Assembly: GCA_023091665.1 (NCBI GenBank)
Contig: JALJCQ010000014.1
Coordinates: 1,178,001 to 1,242,000 of the forward strand
Direction of reading: 5' to 3'
DNA from: Pythium myriotylum
Lineage: Eukaryota; Oomycota; Peronosporomycetes; Pythiales; Pythiaceae
DNA length: 64,000 nucleotides
This document shows, piece by piece, positions 10,001-18,470 of this stretch (position 1 is its first letter; each line of letters starts with the position of its first letter). The translations under genes and the position numbers were made by a program. The notes under the pieces are model-generated. The model ran no database searches and was not told where the DNA came from. It saw only the letters and a list, made by a program, of their open reading frames with translations.

Positions 10001-10944
10001 TCACAAATCGTTGTGGAACCGCCACGTTGCGCTTCCTCTTCAGCAAGAAATGCGTCGACGATGTAATCGACCGACGCCTCGTGTGCAGCGCGCGCACGTT
10101 TCGCGCGCAGACGCTTGCGCTTCCCAGCGTGTGAGCCCGACTTTCGTCGAGCTCGTCGTCGACGCGGCGTCGACGGCGCCATCGATGGAGCATCCTTGAC
10201 GGGAGTCGAACTGGTCGACTCGCAGCTATCAGCGCCGACAGGGCCATCGCTCTCTGTGGCGGCTGTAGTAGCTGCGGATGAACATACGGACATGTTCATC
10301 CACCAGACTTCGTCGATAACGGCGAACGCTTCATCATCGATGGTGCCGGACGCGACAGCGCCGACACTCTTCACGGACCGGCTTTTCCAGTCGATCCGGG
10401 GTTCGTGGCGTTCGAACCACGGCAAACCGAAGATGCAATCGAACCTCTTGTCCATGTCGATTGCGAAAAACACATCTTCCTTCTCGGATCCACCGAGAAC
10501 ATACTTCATGTGTACCGAATGCTTCGGTACTTCTCGCGGCCTGCCGTCTGCAAGCCGAATCGTCATCTTCTCTCCTTCATCTCGAATCTTCATGCCCGAA
10601 CACTCCTTCAGGCAACCAATGCGAACGAAATTCTTCGTTGCTCCGCAATCCAGCAGGGCTGTGATCGGCTCATCCACTCCGATCACTCTCACGCGAAGTG
10701 TGACCAACTTGTTGGAGCCACTGCCGGTGGTGGAATTGAAACACGCCTCAGACGTGCTGGGGCCAAGGCGACGGTGCTCCACCGTTGCACGCGCCGCCTC
10801 ATTCCGGCCAGTAGGGCGCCCCGCACCTACTCGTTTTTTGACGAGTCGTCCGTCAGCTGATGGAAGCGGACGGATCGGCCCTGGGCGACCGACGCTGGCG
10901 CCGGCGCGAGACAATCTTTTGCGTGGTGGCCGGCTTTCTGGCAC
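6925..10944 (-). CDS. Gypsy Pol polyprotein: protease, reverse transcriptase, RNase H, integrase
   Basis: 1339 residues. The aspartic protease motif is LLDCGATKNFV (Asp about 99; Cys replaces the usual Ser/Thr). Reverse transcriptase shows FSAIDLMDGFYQI, MPQGLKNAPATF and the catalytic YFDDIFV near residue 641. RNase H starts near VVCDASDYAIGCAL (about 796). Integrase has an H-H-C-C finger (HEHHDAPVGGH ... CEVCQRVK, about 1035-1075) and the core D, D, E in SLDFVFGF, IVSDRDPRF and DGQTERVNR. It overlaps the end of gag by 118 bp in the -1 frame, so expression probably needs a frameshift or reinitiation. A 16-residue imperfect tandem repeat (CDEKPCL) lies in the protease-RT linker. The last part reads into an arginine-rich out-of-frame tail. 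Confidence 0.93.
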   Translation of the reverse strand: MPESRPPRKRLSRAGASVGRPGPIRPLPSADGRLVKKRVGAGRPTGRNEAARATVEHRRLGPSTSEACFNSTTGSGSNKLVTLRVRVIGVDEPITALLDCGATKNFVRIGCLKECSGMKIRDEGEKMTIRLADGRPREVPKHSVHMKYVLGGSEKEDVFFAIDMDKRFDCIFGLPWFERHEPRIDWKSRSVKSVGAVASGTIDDEAFAVIDEVWWMNMSVCSSAATTAATESDGPVGADSCESTSSTPVKDAPSMAPSTPRRRRARRKSGSHAGKRKRLRAKRARAAHEASVDYIVDAFLAEEEAQRGGSTTICEDDAGLETGSQDCDEKPCLIACEDGDRVCDEKPCLVALEDGEEDILAAVYTTAAPAFQHIRVPNPPRMAAEIVQCGTISMKTFLKDLKRGEIEQVCVIVAEDNHFMTASTMNPDATSKTQREQRYAAQSLEALKESGSKAYELVLEFQDIFPDEVPKALPPDRGVRHEIDLVPGSKYCVMRQWPLPRDQVEAIDAFFEARRQAGRVRESVSPHSSPTFCVKKATGGWRIVHAFNKLNDATIPAQTPIPRKDMILDSISGSVVFSAIDLMDGFYQILMREQDVPLTAVSTPSGMLWEWLVMPQGLKNAPATFNRMVSHVLRPFRSFAPSYFDDIFVHSKAEDGRAPEDVHTEHLRQVFEAMRTHKLYANLKKCVFFAPEILVLGCYVSKDGVRSDPEKVVSICAWPVPKDQKQLRQWLGLANYLHKYTKNYAALVQPLSQLLRKDVEWKWSAEHQQAFDSVKSSLQEAPILALPDYDRPFHVVCDASDYAIGCALMQFDVEGRERVISYQSRQLKTAERNYPVHDKELLAMKYALAKFRVYLLGEQQFAIYTDHASLRTATKSPHLSQRMARWLSFFAEYNFVVHYKPGKSNILADALSRRPDYDPRAPIDESSAPQECPRCVEEGLNALIHSVQSSLTDDIRRAYSSDPVCQELIEFLSSDGSDGSESLLFRLTPRVRARVRRYQLADGLLYYSVDKTDAPRVVVPNDDDIRLRLIHEHHDAPVGGHLGREKTFLSLSRNYYWPHQYKWVRKWVRTCEVCQRVKPSPAQQAPLRPLPVPRDVWDSVSLDFVFGFPKDSQDRDGIMVFVDRLSKMVHLAAVKQTITAEEAAAVFLDSVFRLHGLPETIVSDRDPRFTSLFWRSLFKLLDTRLQMSTAAHPETDGQTERVNRVLEDVLRSYATSFREWSEFLPLVEFALNNSVHVSSGMTPFYVNYGRHPRTPATLFASPGRSHSGVGGASRYSTLEVTSSARASAPNDDASRPTQSSRVDHQHETQQPCRQRICRPPGRHGRRRRARVSGRRWKRR
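9887..9982 (-). repeat. 48-bp imperfect tandem repeat in Pol linker
   Basis: Two 48-bp units differing at a few bases encode two 16-residue copies around CDEKPCL(V/I)A and EDG. The period of 16 codons keeps the frame open. It lies between protease and reverse transcriptase. Confidence 0.7.
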
Positions 10945-11879
10945 CGAAAGCAGCTCCCCTTCTTCGAACTCTTCTTCGCGTAGCGGGTGCCACCACTACC
11001 TTCTCCACCGTGGAACTGCAAGACAGACAGATCCATTGGCTCCGGCTCAGACGGAGCCTCCGAGTAACGGTTGCGATAACCGTAACTGCGCGCCTGACGA
11101 GCGTTGTAGTCTTCCGTCAGCGCAATCGAGAAGGCTTCCTCGAGAGTTTCTGGATAAGTCCGGAAAAGTTGTGTCTTCGCTGGACCATCGCGTAGACCCG
11201 TCATAAACATCGCGACTTGTGTAGCCATGTCGATCGGCTTTCCGACGACGCAGGATGCGAGGTGCCGCATCCGCTGGATATAAGAGTGGAGGTCGGTATT
11301 ACCTTGTTTCGCGCTGAGAAACTCGGCGCGCATGCGGAATTCGCTCTGCGGCGGCTCGAAGGTCGACTGCAACTTCGACTTGAAGTCTTCGAGCGACCAA
11401 AAGCATTTCCGGTCGGCAGACCTGAGGCCATAGGCCCAAGTCTTCACCTTCCCAGTCAGTTGCGACATGGCATAGCGGATCCTCTGTTCTTCGTAGACGA
11501 TGAGCCGGGCATCGATTGCCTCATCCAGCTCGCAGAACCAGCGACGAAGTGGCGTCTTCTCGTCGCCACCATATTTGGATGTGTCGATCTTGAGCGGTTC
11601 GACACGCGGCGAATTCTTCTGACGCGCGAGAGTCTGCGCCTGGGCGCGCGCGTCATCGATTTCACGGATCATGAACTCTTGAGCAGCGAGACGTTGGGCT
11701 TCCGCGTCACCGCTGCGTAGGAGGGCCTTCACAGCAAGAGCCCCAGCGGCCTCAGCCATGCGGCCGAGGGCCTCCCATTCAAACTGGGTGAGGTGCGGGA
11801 AGTGTTTCGCACGAGTCAGCTGGCTGAGGTCGAAGCTGAGGTCGGCCATCTTGATGTCTTGGTCGTGTGGACGGACCAC
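10827..11879 (-). CDS. Gypsy Gag with zinc knuckle
   Basis: The first ATG (11879) is only 15 bp from the LTR and next to the primer-binding site; the second in-frame ATG at 11849 (MADLSFDLSQL) is a better natural start and gives 340 residues. The central part has the retrotransposon gag fold signature (LRRWFCELDEAIDAR, KVKTWAYGL, FKSKLQSTFEPP, MRHLASCVVGKP). The C-terminus has one CCHC knuckle, CFRCQKAGHHAKDC, expected to bind element RNA. The reading frame is intact. Confidence 0.9.
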   Translation of the reverse strand: MVRPHDQDIKMADLSFDLSQLTRAKHFPHLTQFEWEALGRMAEAAGALAVKALLRSGDAEAQRLAAQEFMIREIDDARAQAQTLARQKNSPRVEPLKIDTSKYGGDEKTPLRRWFCELDEAIDARLIVYEEQRIRYAMSQLTGKVKTWAYGLRSADRKCFWSLEDFKSKLQSTFEPPQSEFRMRAEFLSAKQGNTDLHSYIQRMRHLASCVVGKPIDMATQVAMFMTGLRDGPAKTQLFRTYPETLEEAFSIALTEDYNARQARSYGYRNRYSEAPSEPEPMDLSVLQFHGGEGSGGTRYAKKSSKKGSCFRCQKAGHHAKDCLAPAPASVAQGRSVRFHQLTDDSSKNE

Positions 11880-11880
11880 G

Positions 11881-11891
11881 AAGTGCTACCA
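11881..11891 (-). promoter_or_regulatory. Candidate tRNA primer-binding site of the Gypsy element
   Basis: On the minus strand TGGTAGCACTT starts 2 bases after the right LTR. TGGTAGC is the complement of a GCTACCA tRNA 3' end, as in many initiator-Met tRNAs. The match beyond 8 bases was not tested. Confidence 0.6.
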
Positions 11892-11893
11892 GG

Positions 11894-12205
11894 TGTAACG
11901 GGCGCAGATCCGTTACACAGCGTCGAGACCCCTGTCCCGACGCTCAGATTGGGCCCTTGACTTGACGGTAAATTGGACTCTGCATTGAGAGGTCCAGACA
12001 TCTCTGGACCTCATTAAACCTACTCTGGTGTCCCTAACAAAACCTATGTATGCGGTGTCGTCCTCTGATAGGATGAAATCTCAGAGAATTTCCACCAATG
12101 GAAATGCAACAAGAACACACGCGCCTCTGACCAATCAGAGACACGGGAGGGACAACTCTCTCTTATAGAACCTACTCTCTTGTAATGGGCTGTGGGCCCA
12201 TTACA
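11894..12205 (-). repeat. 5' LTR of the Gypsy element (right copy)
   Basis: 312 bp, identical to the left LTR except position 12048. In element orientation this is the 5' LTR driving gag-pol. Confidence 0.95.
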
Positions 12206-12423
12206 AAGAAACAGGGTTTTGACGCGCCCTGCGTCACCAACAGAACAGTTGAAGGCGTTTGAACTACAGCAGTCGATTCCGTATATTTTTGGCGCCATTT
12301 TGAGACCCGAACGAGCACCCGGCGATTCCTAGTTCCAAAGTTATCGCAGCCCAAAATTCTGGCCCCGAAGGTTACACCACGAGTAACCCTGCTACCATTG
12401 TCGATGATGTTGCCAAGAACTAC

Positions 12424-13083
12424 GTGGCTGCGATAAATGCCGTTGCTGGTGGGTTGTCGCTGCGCAAGGCCTCCAAGGCGTACAATGTCAAGAAAGAGAG
12501 TCTCAGTCGACGTATCCAAGGCGAGGTTCCGGTTAACTGTCGACGAGGCCCTCAGCTTGTCTACATATCGCAGGCAGGACACAACGCCTTGCTGGAGATT
12601 ATTCACTTCCGTGCCATGCGCGGTATGTGTGCGACGACAGAGAGTTCTTATATCAATGGATCCATGTTTCGCGAGTGGCTCAAGTGGTTCGTCGAGCAAC
12701 TCCCACCGACTTGCCCTCAACTGCTCATTCTCGATGGTCACTCGACTACCGTGCTGTTGCATGGGCACTCACTCAAGAAGTCCATATCTTGACACCCGCA
12801 GAAGGAGAATGTGGCTACTCTCACACGAACACCATTCGGACGTGCATTCAACACGAAGAATATCACGTCTGCGTTCGAACAGACCGGGATCTTTCCGCTA
12901 TCGTTGGAAGTAATGCTCAGTGGTGTTGTCGGGGACGAGCCGAGTACAGACAAACCTGCAGTGCGTCACCATGGAGTGTTGATACCGCAAACGCTCATTG
13001 TAGATGAAATCAGTTGGCCAGATTTGGCTCGGCTTTCAAACGGGAGAGAGGTGTCCCACAATACGTTTGTATCCCATGTGTAA
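12424..13083 (+). pseudogene. Remnant of pogo/Tigger-like transposase
   Basis: A helix-turn-helix segment (LSLRKASKAYNVKKESLSRRIQG) is followed, without the expected first catalytic block, by FREWLKWFVEQL and LLILDGHST, which resemble the second Asp region of DDE_1 transposases. After a frame change near 12790 a tail reads RTPFGRAFNTKNITSAFEQTGIFPLS, typical of the transposase C-terminus. The middle and third acidic region are missing, so no active protein is encoded. It belongs to the element whose ends are at 4232 and 13146. Confidence 0.75.
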
Positions 13084-13148
13084 CCCAACACAACATCTTG
13101 AATTTTGAATGTTTTCTTAGGTGTCCCGCAATATGGACGGGACGGATA

Positions 13149-14114
13149 GAAACAGCGTTTGATTCTAGTTCGTGTTGTCAACACCATCTCGACGGCTCGG
13201 TTGTTACCAAGAAGCGGGTGTACACTGATGGCGAAAGGACATCAGCAGTGAGCAGTCCCCTCGTACTGCTCACGTTGATACAGTACTGTACTGCACGATT
13301 ATTGAGTGCAAGCTTATGATGGGGCAGGTGACCACTCACCTTAGAGCGATCGCTACGTATACAGTAGTGAGACAATCAATTCTCTTCATGTGGTAAACAG
13401 TACAATAAAACAACCGGCGGCACCTGAAAACAATGTTGATCTTGAGTTGTCGCAATCCACTACACAAGTGACATCTCATAACAAGTCCATGTGGACAGCT
13501 CTCCTACTCGACATAACCCAGAAACACGTCCGATGCCGAAGATTTTGTGGAGGCTCGCCAACTCCCAATTATCAACACAAGCGTCGGTAATGGATTCCAC
13601 GAACCCAGTGCAGCACCTCGATGGCCGCCTTTCCCAGTTGAGCTGAACAAAGTTGACGGGTTGAAGCTTCACAAAAAGACCACCCTTGCCATAGACTCAC
13701 AGAGTCACCGTGTCCAACTAGATCGCACGCACCCTCGCGACGACATCACTGCTACATCAGAGCACACGGCCGCGCAGAACGGACGCTAATATGCGATGGA
13801 TCTGACTCCTTGCCATACGACTGAGATCATCCACCTAGACTGCACACCGTCACTGCAACAACTGTCCTCGTGCCACCACGGTGCTGGGCGGGACACTGTC
13901 TCAACCTATTGCTCTGCGCCAAGGCTCGCATACGCCACAACTAGAGACCCGCTCGGGTCCGACTCTGAAGCTGTCGCCAGACGAATCGTCGAGGTGAGTC
14001 CAAGCTCACCACACGCACCGATCATTCTCCAACTTGGCGACTCCGCAGCAAGACCATCTCCACACCACTGGATCTTCACAAGACCCGACCGCCAAGCCAC
14101 TCCACGCAGTGACT
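13149..14114. other. Spacer and T3 upstream region; no gene recognised
   Basis: 13149-13620 is unique spacer without a recognisable gene. From about 13630 the sequence is the inverted copy of the T2 upstream region and so holds the presumed T3 promoter and leader. Confidence 0.5.
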
Positions 14115-15181
14115 ATGAAGACCCCTATCGCACTTCTCACGACGCTCCTGGGGCTCGCTTGTATCGATGCCACTCTCGCCACCACCACCGCCACGCTTTC
14201 CGCCGTGCCGCCAACTGTGACCTGTGCCGACCTCGCCAAGGTCGACCTCACCGAGTTTGGCGGTACCGGCAGCACCGTCACCACGGCTTCTGAGACCACC
14301 AGCGGCAACGTCACCTACTGCGCTGTCAACGGCAAGCTCAACAGCACGATCGGATATACGGTGCTACTGCCCAAGACGACCTGGACCCAGCGCCTCCTCT
14401 TCTCCGGCTGCGGCGGGCTATGCGGATCAATCAGCACCGCAAGCGGATCACCCGACAGCACGGGACAGTTCGTCGTCGCTGGTACCGACATGGCCGGTGG
14501 CAACGACGGTTCCTTTGGTCTCGTCCGTGACCGACGCGTCAACTTCGCCCACCGTGCCAACCACTGGGTCACGCTCGCCGCCAAGAAGCTCATCAAGGCC
14601 TACTACGGACAGGAACAAAAGTACTCGTACTTCAGTGGCTGCTCGGACGACGGTCGCGAGGCCGTCATGGAGGCGCTGCGATACCCGGACGACTTCGACG
14701 GCATCGTCGCCGGTGCGCCCGCCTTCATCTTCCAGCTCCAGAACACGCTCCACCACGGATGGCTCGCCGTCAGCAACACGGCGGCCGACGGCACGCACCC
14801 GCTCATCGGCTCGCGCCTCTCGGTTCTCCACAACGCCGTGATCAACGCGTGTGACGCGCTCGACGGACTCAAGGACGGTCTGCTCTCGGACCCTCGTCTG
14901 TGCCAGTTCGACCCGAAGACCATCCAGTGTGCTGCGGGCGCCACGAACACCACGGCGTGCCTCACAGCGGCTGAGGTCGAGACGGTGATCAAGATCTATC
15001 AGGGTCCCGTGGACGCCAAGACTGGCCAACACCTCACCGTGGGTGAGGCCCAGCTCGGCTCGGAGCTGGCTTGGGACGGTGTCTTCGTGCCGACAACCTC
15101 GACCGGTGCCGTTTTCAGTGAGAGTGCAGCGCTTGCCACTCTTCGCTACCTGGCATTCGAGAACCCACCTGGTGCCAACTA
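13630..15181 (+). repeat. Right arm of large inverted repeat (T3 gene plus upstream region)
   Basis: Near-identical reverse complement of the T2 region. It continues for about 20 bases at 16914-16933, beyond the inserted DNA transposon, showing that the arm existed before that insertion. Confidence 0.85.
14115..15181 (+). pseudogene. Tannase/feruloyl-esterase-like, copy T3, disrupted by transposon insertion
   Basis: Starts with the same signal peptide as T2 (MKTPIALLTTLLGLACI) and stays in frame for about 355 residues to FENPPGANY, where a pogo-like element is inserted at a TA. The catalytic Asp and His regions are absent; only 20 bases of downstream gene (16914-16933) remain before a LINE. 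In addition the nucleophile motif reads GCSDDGREA instead of GCSDGGREA (codon 14649-14651), a Gly-to-Asp change next to the catalytic Ser. Translation would run into the transposon and stop at 15455. Confidence 0.88.
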
Positions 15182-16913
15182 CCGCATGGAATCGCGTATA
15201 AATCTCACCTCATATAAACCACAAGCCGAAATTGACCAATCAAAACACATTTCAAAAGTACAGCTGTATTACGCATGTAAACCACAGCGAAAAATTTCAC
15301 TCACGCGCAGGTCCACCACTCACTTCCATTCAAGCCGATGGCAGAAAGACCGCGTAAGGCGCGCCGAAAGGAGCGCGCCCCTCGTGATCCGATCACATCT
15401 GCGCAGAAGCTGCAGACACTGCAGATTTGGGCTGATAGTTCTGACGTCCATGTAGCCATCAACACTCTTTTCCCATTTTTAGAACCAGAAAGATACGACT
15501 CACGCCGCCGAAGTGTCTACGCGTGGAAAGAGGATGCTGATCGCATCACGGAGTTGGCACGCCGCCCCAGAACCAGCCAGAAAAAGAAGCAGCGCCCATT
15601 GGGCTCAGGAACTCGCCTTCCCCGCGCAGAGGAAGAAAAGTTGGTCGTGTGGGTCAATCGTCTGCGTGGGGAAGGCGTACCGATTTCTAGTGTGATGCTG
15701 GCGAAGAAGGCCGTGAAGGCCGCCACCGCTCTTTCCATCACCCGCTTCATCGGCTCGAAGGCGTGGCAGAAGCGCTTCCGTCGGCGCCACCATCTCTCCC
15801 TCCGTGCTAAGACCCGCCAAGGCCAAATTCGCCCAGCTGACGCCGCTGAAAAAGCAGAGGCGTTCGGCCGAAAAGTCCGTGAAAAGATCGCTGAACTTAA
15901 AGTCGACAGAGTCTACAACGCCGACCAGACAGGTATGTAGTATTGCACGATTCATTAAAATGGAAATCTCACGGTTTTTAGCTGTTATGTTTGAGTACAT
16001 TCCTAAACGAACCATCGAGCAAACCGGGTCCAAAACAGTGTGGATCCGATGTGCCAGCGGAACCAAGACCCGTGCAACCGTGATGCTTCTGGCAGACTCT
16101 ATCGGCAACAAAATGAAGCCAACTGTGATCTTGAAGACCACGCCATCAAAACTCGCACACGTCGCAGCTGCCAACGTGAAAGATCGCCACGGTTTCGGGA
16201 TTCGAACGTGGTCAAAGGTCAAACAAATCCAGTCATCCACAGGCATGCGAGTGTACGGTAACAAATCTGGCTGGTGGATCGAGAAAATTCATCTTCTTTT
16301 TCTCAAAAAGCATTTCGGTAATCGCGAAGAGCCCGAGAAACCAGTACTGCTGCTGCTGGATGAGTTTTCCGGTCACTGGACGCCAGACGTGCGCAAGTAT
16401 GCTGCTGAGATCAACGTCCATCTCATCAAGGTGCCCGGTGGGCTAACGTCAGTCTGTCAACCAGCTGATATCTCATGGATGAAACCGTTTAAAGATCAGA
16501 TTCGAGCGTCGTGGGTCGACGCACTGATGGACCAACTCGAGCGCCACGTCCCAGCCAACCCGTTCAAGTTGGAAGCCCCGAAGGTGGAGCAAGTCTGTCA
16601 GTGGGTCGTGTCTGCATGGGACAAGATGAGCCAGAGATCCATCTGCTCCGGATTCGAGCGAGCACACATTCAAGATCGATGCACTGCAGTGGCCCAGATC
16701 CTTCAGGAGCGTCATCTCAGCACTGAAGAGCTAGGTAGCGAAGATGAGTTCGATGCCTAATTCAATACATTGGTTTGCGTAACATGATAATTGATAGAGA
16801 CCTTCGTAACTTACAGTCGATGATGTAATTTACATTCACACCGTAATAGAGGACGCCGCCTCGACCACGTCTGCGACTGAACAAGGGTGTCGTTTACATG
16901 CGATTCCATGCGG
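15182..16913 (+). mobile_element. Apparently intact pogo-like (Tc1/mariner) transposon inserted in T3
   Basis: 1732 bp with inverted ends starting CCGCATGGAATCGC (14 perfect bases, about 19 of 21 overall), flanked by TA at 15180-15181 and 16914-16915. The uninterrupted T2 copy has a single TA at the matching place (2080-2081), which proves the insertion and its duplication. It carries one complete transposase gene. Its terminal sequence differs from that of the degenerate element at 4232-13146, so it is a different family. Confidence 0.93.
15338..16760 (+). CDS. Pogo-like DDE transposase, two exons, 457 aa
   Basis: Exon 1 is 15338-15932, intron 15933-15981 (49 bp, gtatgt...tttttag), exon 2 15982-16760; the spliced product is 457 residues. 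Splicing restores DQTAVMFEYIP, the conserved first-Asp block of pogo-type transposases, whereas the unspliced frame stops at DQTGM. An N-terminal DNA-binding region (about 20-140, HTH_Tnp_Tc5-like, KAWQKRFRRRHH) precedes the DDE core: NADQTAV, LLLLDEFSGHW and CQPADISWMKPFK carry the three acidic residues. The tail is acidic. No stop or frameshift is seen, so the element could be autonomous; this is inferred only from open frame, ends and target duplication. Confidence 0.88.
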
Positions 16914-16953
16914 TACACGCTCAAGGATATCGAAGTCCCGAATTCACCCGCTG

Positions 16954-17382
16954 GTGAACAGATCCCCTTTTCTGTTCCCTAGACGAGAAGCAACCTCGGG
17001 CCAAGACACGACAACCGCCTCGCGACCGGCAGCAATGCCGCCAACCTCGATGGGAGCAGCCACGCTGCTCCCCGTGGACACCGGACCTCCGCCAGAACTG
17101 CGTTCAACTCCGGTCGACGCAGCCGCCGCGGCGCCCACGACGACGCCTCTGCTACTGCAGGACGACCAAGCCCAACCTGCTCCATCGCCAACTTCATTGA
17201 CGTCCTCGAACCAGAGCACTGAAGAACCGTCCCCAGTTGCCTCGACGACCCTCCAGGCGTCGAGCTCCCAGCTGACCAACTCATCAGGACTGCATCGAGC
17301 TGTGCAGAAGAAGACGACAGCCCCGACGCCCAACCGACGCCCCTCTCGCAACACCCAGAAGATGATGGAGATGCGCAGATGA
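16954..17382 (+). CDS. LINE leader ORF (Pro/Thr/Ser-rich)
   Basis: 142 residues of low-complexity Pro/Thr/Ser/Ala sequence (MNRSPFLFPRREATSGQ) without a recognisable domain. Its stop overlaps the next start as ATGA at 17379-17382, suggesting coupled translation. It may be an ORF0-like leader or simply 5' sequence open by chance. Confidence 0.4.
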   Translation: MNRSPFLFPRREATSGQDTTTASRPAAMPPTSMGAATLLPVDTGPPPELRSTPVDAAAAAPTTTPLLLQDDQAQPAPSPTSLTSSNQSTEEPSPVASTTLQASSSQLTNSSGLHRAVQKKTTAPTPNRRPSRNTQKMMEMRR

Positions 17383-18470
17383 ACGACGACCTTGCAACAC
17401 CGACGACCCCGAACGCGCCGACACAACCAACAACAGCGCGAGCGGCGGTCGACGGCTTTACCATCGGCCAAGCGCCGTCGAAGACGCCGACGACAGCGAC
17501 GACGAAGACGCCGAAGAAACCGACCCCGTCAAAAGCGAGGCACGCCAATGGAAGCCAGAGCAAGACGGGCGAAAAACCACTCCGCCCATCCCAAACCGGA
17601 ACTCCTGCGACTGATTCGGGAGTGGTTTGGAGTAAAGCCGGTACTGCGCAGCTGCGTGCGAAACTCAGTGGATCGGCTCTGCACCCTGAGACGGCACCAC
17701 GGCCAACGGAAGTACAACCGACGGACCCGGCGCTTTTGAAGTACTTCACGTGCGCGACCAAGCCGGCTAATCTACGCAGGGATGGTGACCAGCGCCCGCT
17801 AACAATGCAGGAGAAGGAAACCTACTACGCGTGGATGAGCCGCCGTCTGCACCTCGAAGAACCTCCGCTGTTCATCACGGAAACCCACACTGCGGCTGAG
17901 CGAGACTCCATCGCAGAATTCGATCGCAGGCACCTCGGCTTCCGGCTCTATGGTGAAGTCCCGGCTGGCGTCAAGATACCGGAAACAGGAGCCAAGTATC
18001 ACCTCTGTCACGCAGCCGTCCTCGCTTGTGGAACAGACTTAGTGGCACGCCACCGGGTCATTGCTTTCTTTAACGCGACGTTTACTATTAACATTGACCC
18101 CAAGTCCATGATCATGGAGATTCGATTCGTGCAGCCAACCGTCCGAGATGCCTGGGACGGTTTTGAATTTGCATTGGGCAAAGGTAAAGTGTGTCTCCGG
18201 GCTACTAATTCGCTCACCACGGACATCCCCAAGCTTGGGTTCGATGCTCCTGCCCAGAAATTACTTTACCATGTCTACATCCATGGAGGTACCGATCTTG
18301 TTCAGCACGCCATTCGGGCGATCGGCAAGGCGGCGGCAGGCATTCCAGTCCTCCACGCCAAACTCGTCCAATCGATTGGCATGCGAGATTTCCACCCCAC
18401 GAGATGGAAACTAACTTTTGACCAAATTACATGTCCAGGACCGATGGAACGCGTCGCAGGCTCCAAGTGA
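17379..18470 (+). CDS. LINE ORF1 protein, N-terminal part
   Basis: 363 residues. A disordered Thr/Pro/Lys-rich start is followed from about residue 115 by a folded-looking region (KYFTCATKPANLRRDG, ITETHTAAERDSIAEFDRRHLGF, FFNATFTINIDPKSMIMEIRFVQPTVRDAW) resembling the RNA-binding part of LINE ORF1 proteins. It ends in WKLTFDQITCPG. The natural continuation is in the frame starting near 18431, so a 1-base change or a shift in the 40-bp overlap separates it from its zinc knuckle. Confidence 0.65.
   Translation: MNDDLATPTTPNAPTQPTTARAAVDGFTIGQAPSKTPTTATTKTPKKPTPSKARHANGSQSKTGEKPLRPSQTGTPATDSGVVWSKAGTAQLRAKLSGSALHPETAPRPTEVQPTDPALLKYFTCATKPANLRRDGDQRPLTMQEKETYYAWMSRRLHLEEPPLFITETHTAAERDSIAEFDRRHLGFRLYGEVPAGVKIPETGAKYHLCHAAVLACGTDLVARHRVIAFFNATFTINIDPKSMIMEIRFVQPTVRDAWDGFEFALGKGKVCLRATNSLTTDIPKLGFDAPAQKLLYHVYIHGGTDLVQHAIRAIGKAAAGIPVLHAKLVQSIGMRDFHPTRWKLTFDQITCPGPMERVAGSK

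Larger units (their letters stand above)
4294..12205 (-). mobile_element. Complete Gypsy/chromovirus LTR retrotransposon, transcribed on the minus strand
   Basis: Two 312-bp direct LTRs (4294-4605 and 11894-12205) bound the element and differ at one base (A at 4448, G at 12048). A 5-bp target duplication, aagaa, lies at 4289-4293 and 12206-12210. On the minus strand the order is LTR, primer-binding site, gag, pol (protease, reverse transcriptase, RNase H, integrase), chromodomain, polypurine tract, LTR. Pol encoded upstream of integrase and the chromodomain place it with Metaviridae chromoviruses. A long plus-strand ORF (4811-6466) lies antisense at its 3' end. One frame change in pol near 7.0-7.1 kb may disable this copy. 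Confidence 0.95.
4232..13146 (+). mobile_element. Degenerate pogo-like (Tc1/mariner) DNA transposon, split by the Gypsy element
   Basis: The left end at 4232 (TCCGTCCCGTCCATATTG) and the right end at 13146 are inverted complements over about 22 bases with one mismatch, each flanked by TA (4230-4231 and 13147-13148), as expected for the Tc1/mariner superfamily. Without the Gypsy insertion (4294-12205 and one aagaa copy) the element is about 1.0 kb. It contains only parts of a transposase (12424-13083), so it is an internally deleted, probably non-autonomous copy. The Gypsy element landed 62 bp inside its left end, so the DNA transposon is older. Confidence 0.75.

Noticed and set aside
13796..14293. 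165-codon frame upstream of and overlapping T3 (also mirrored at 2968-3465)
   Set aside because: Present in both arms only because the arms are identical; no domain and it overlaps the T3 signal peptide.
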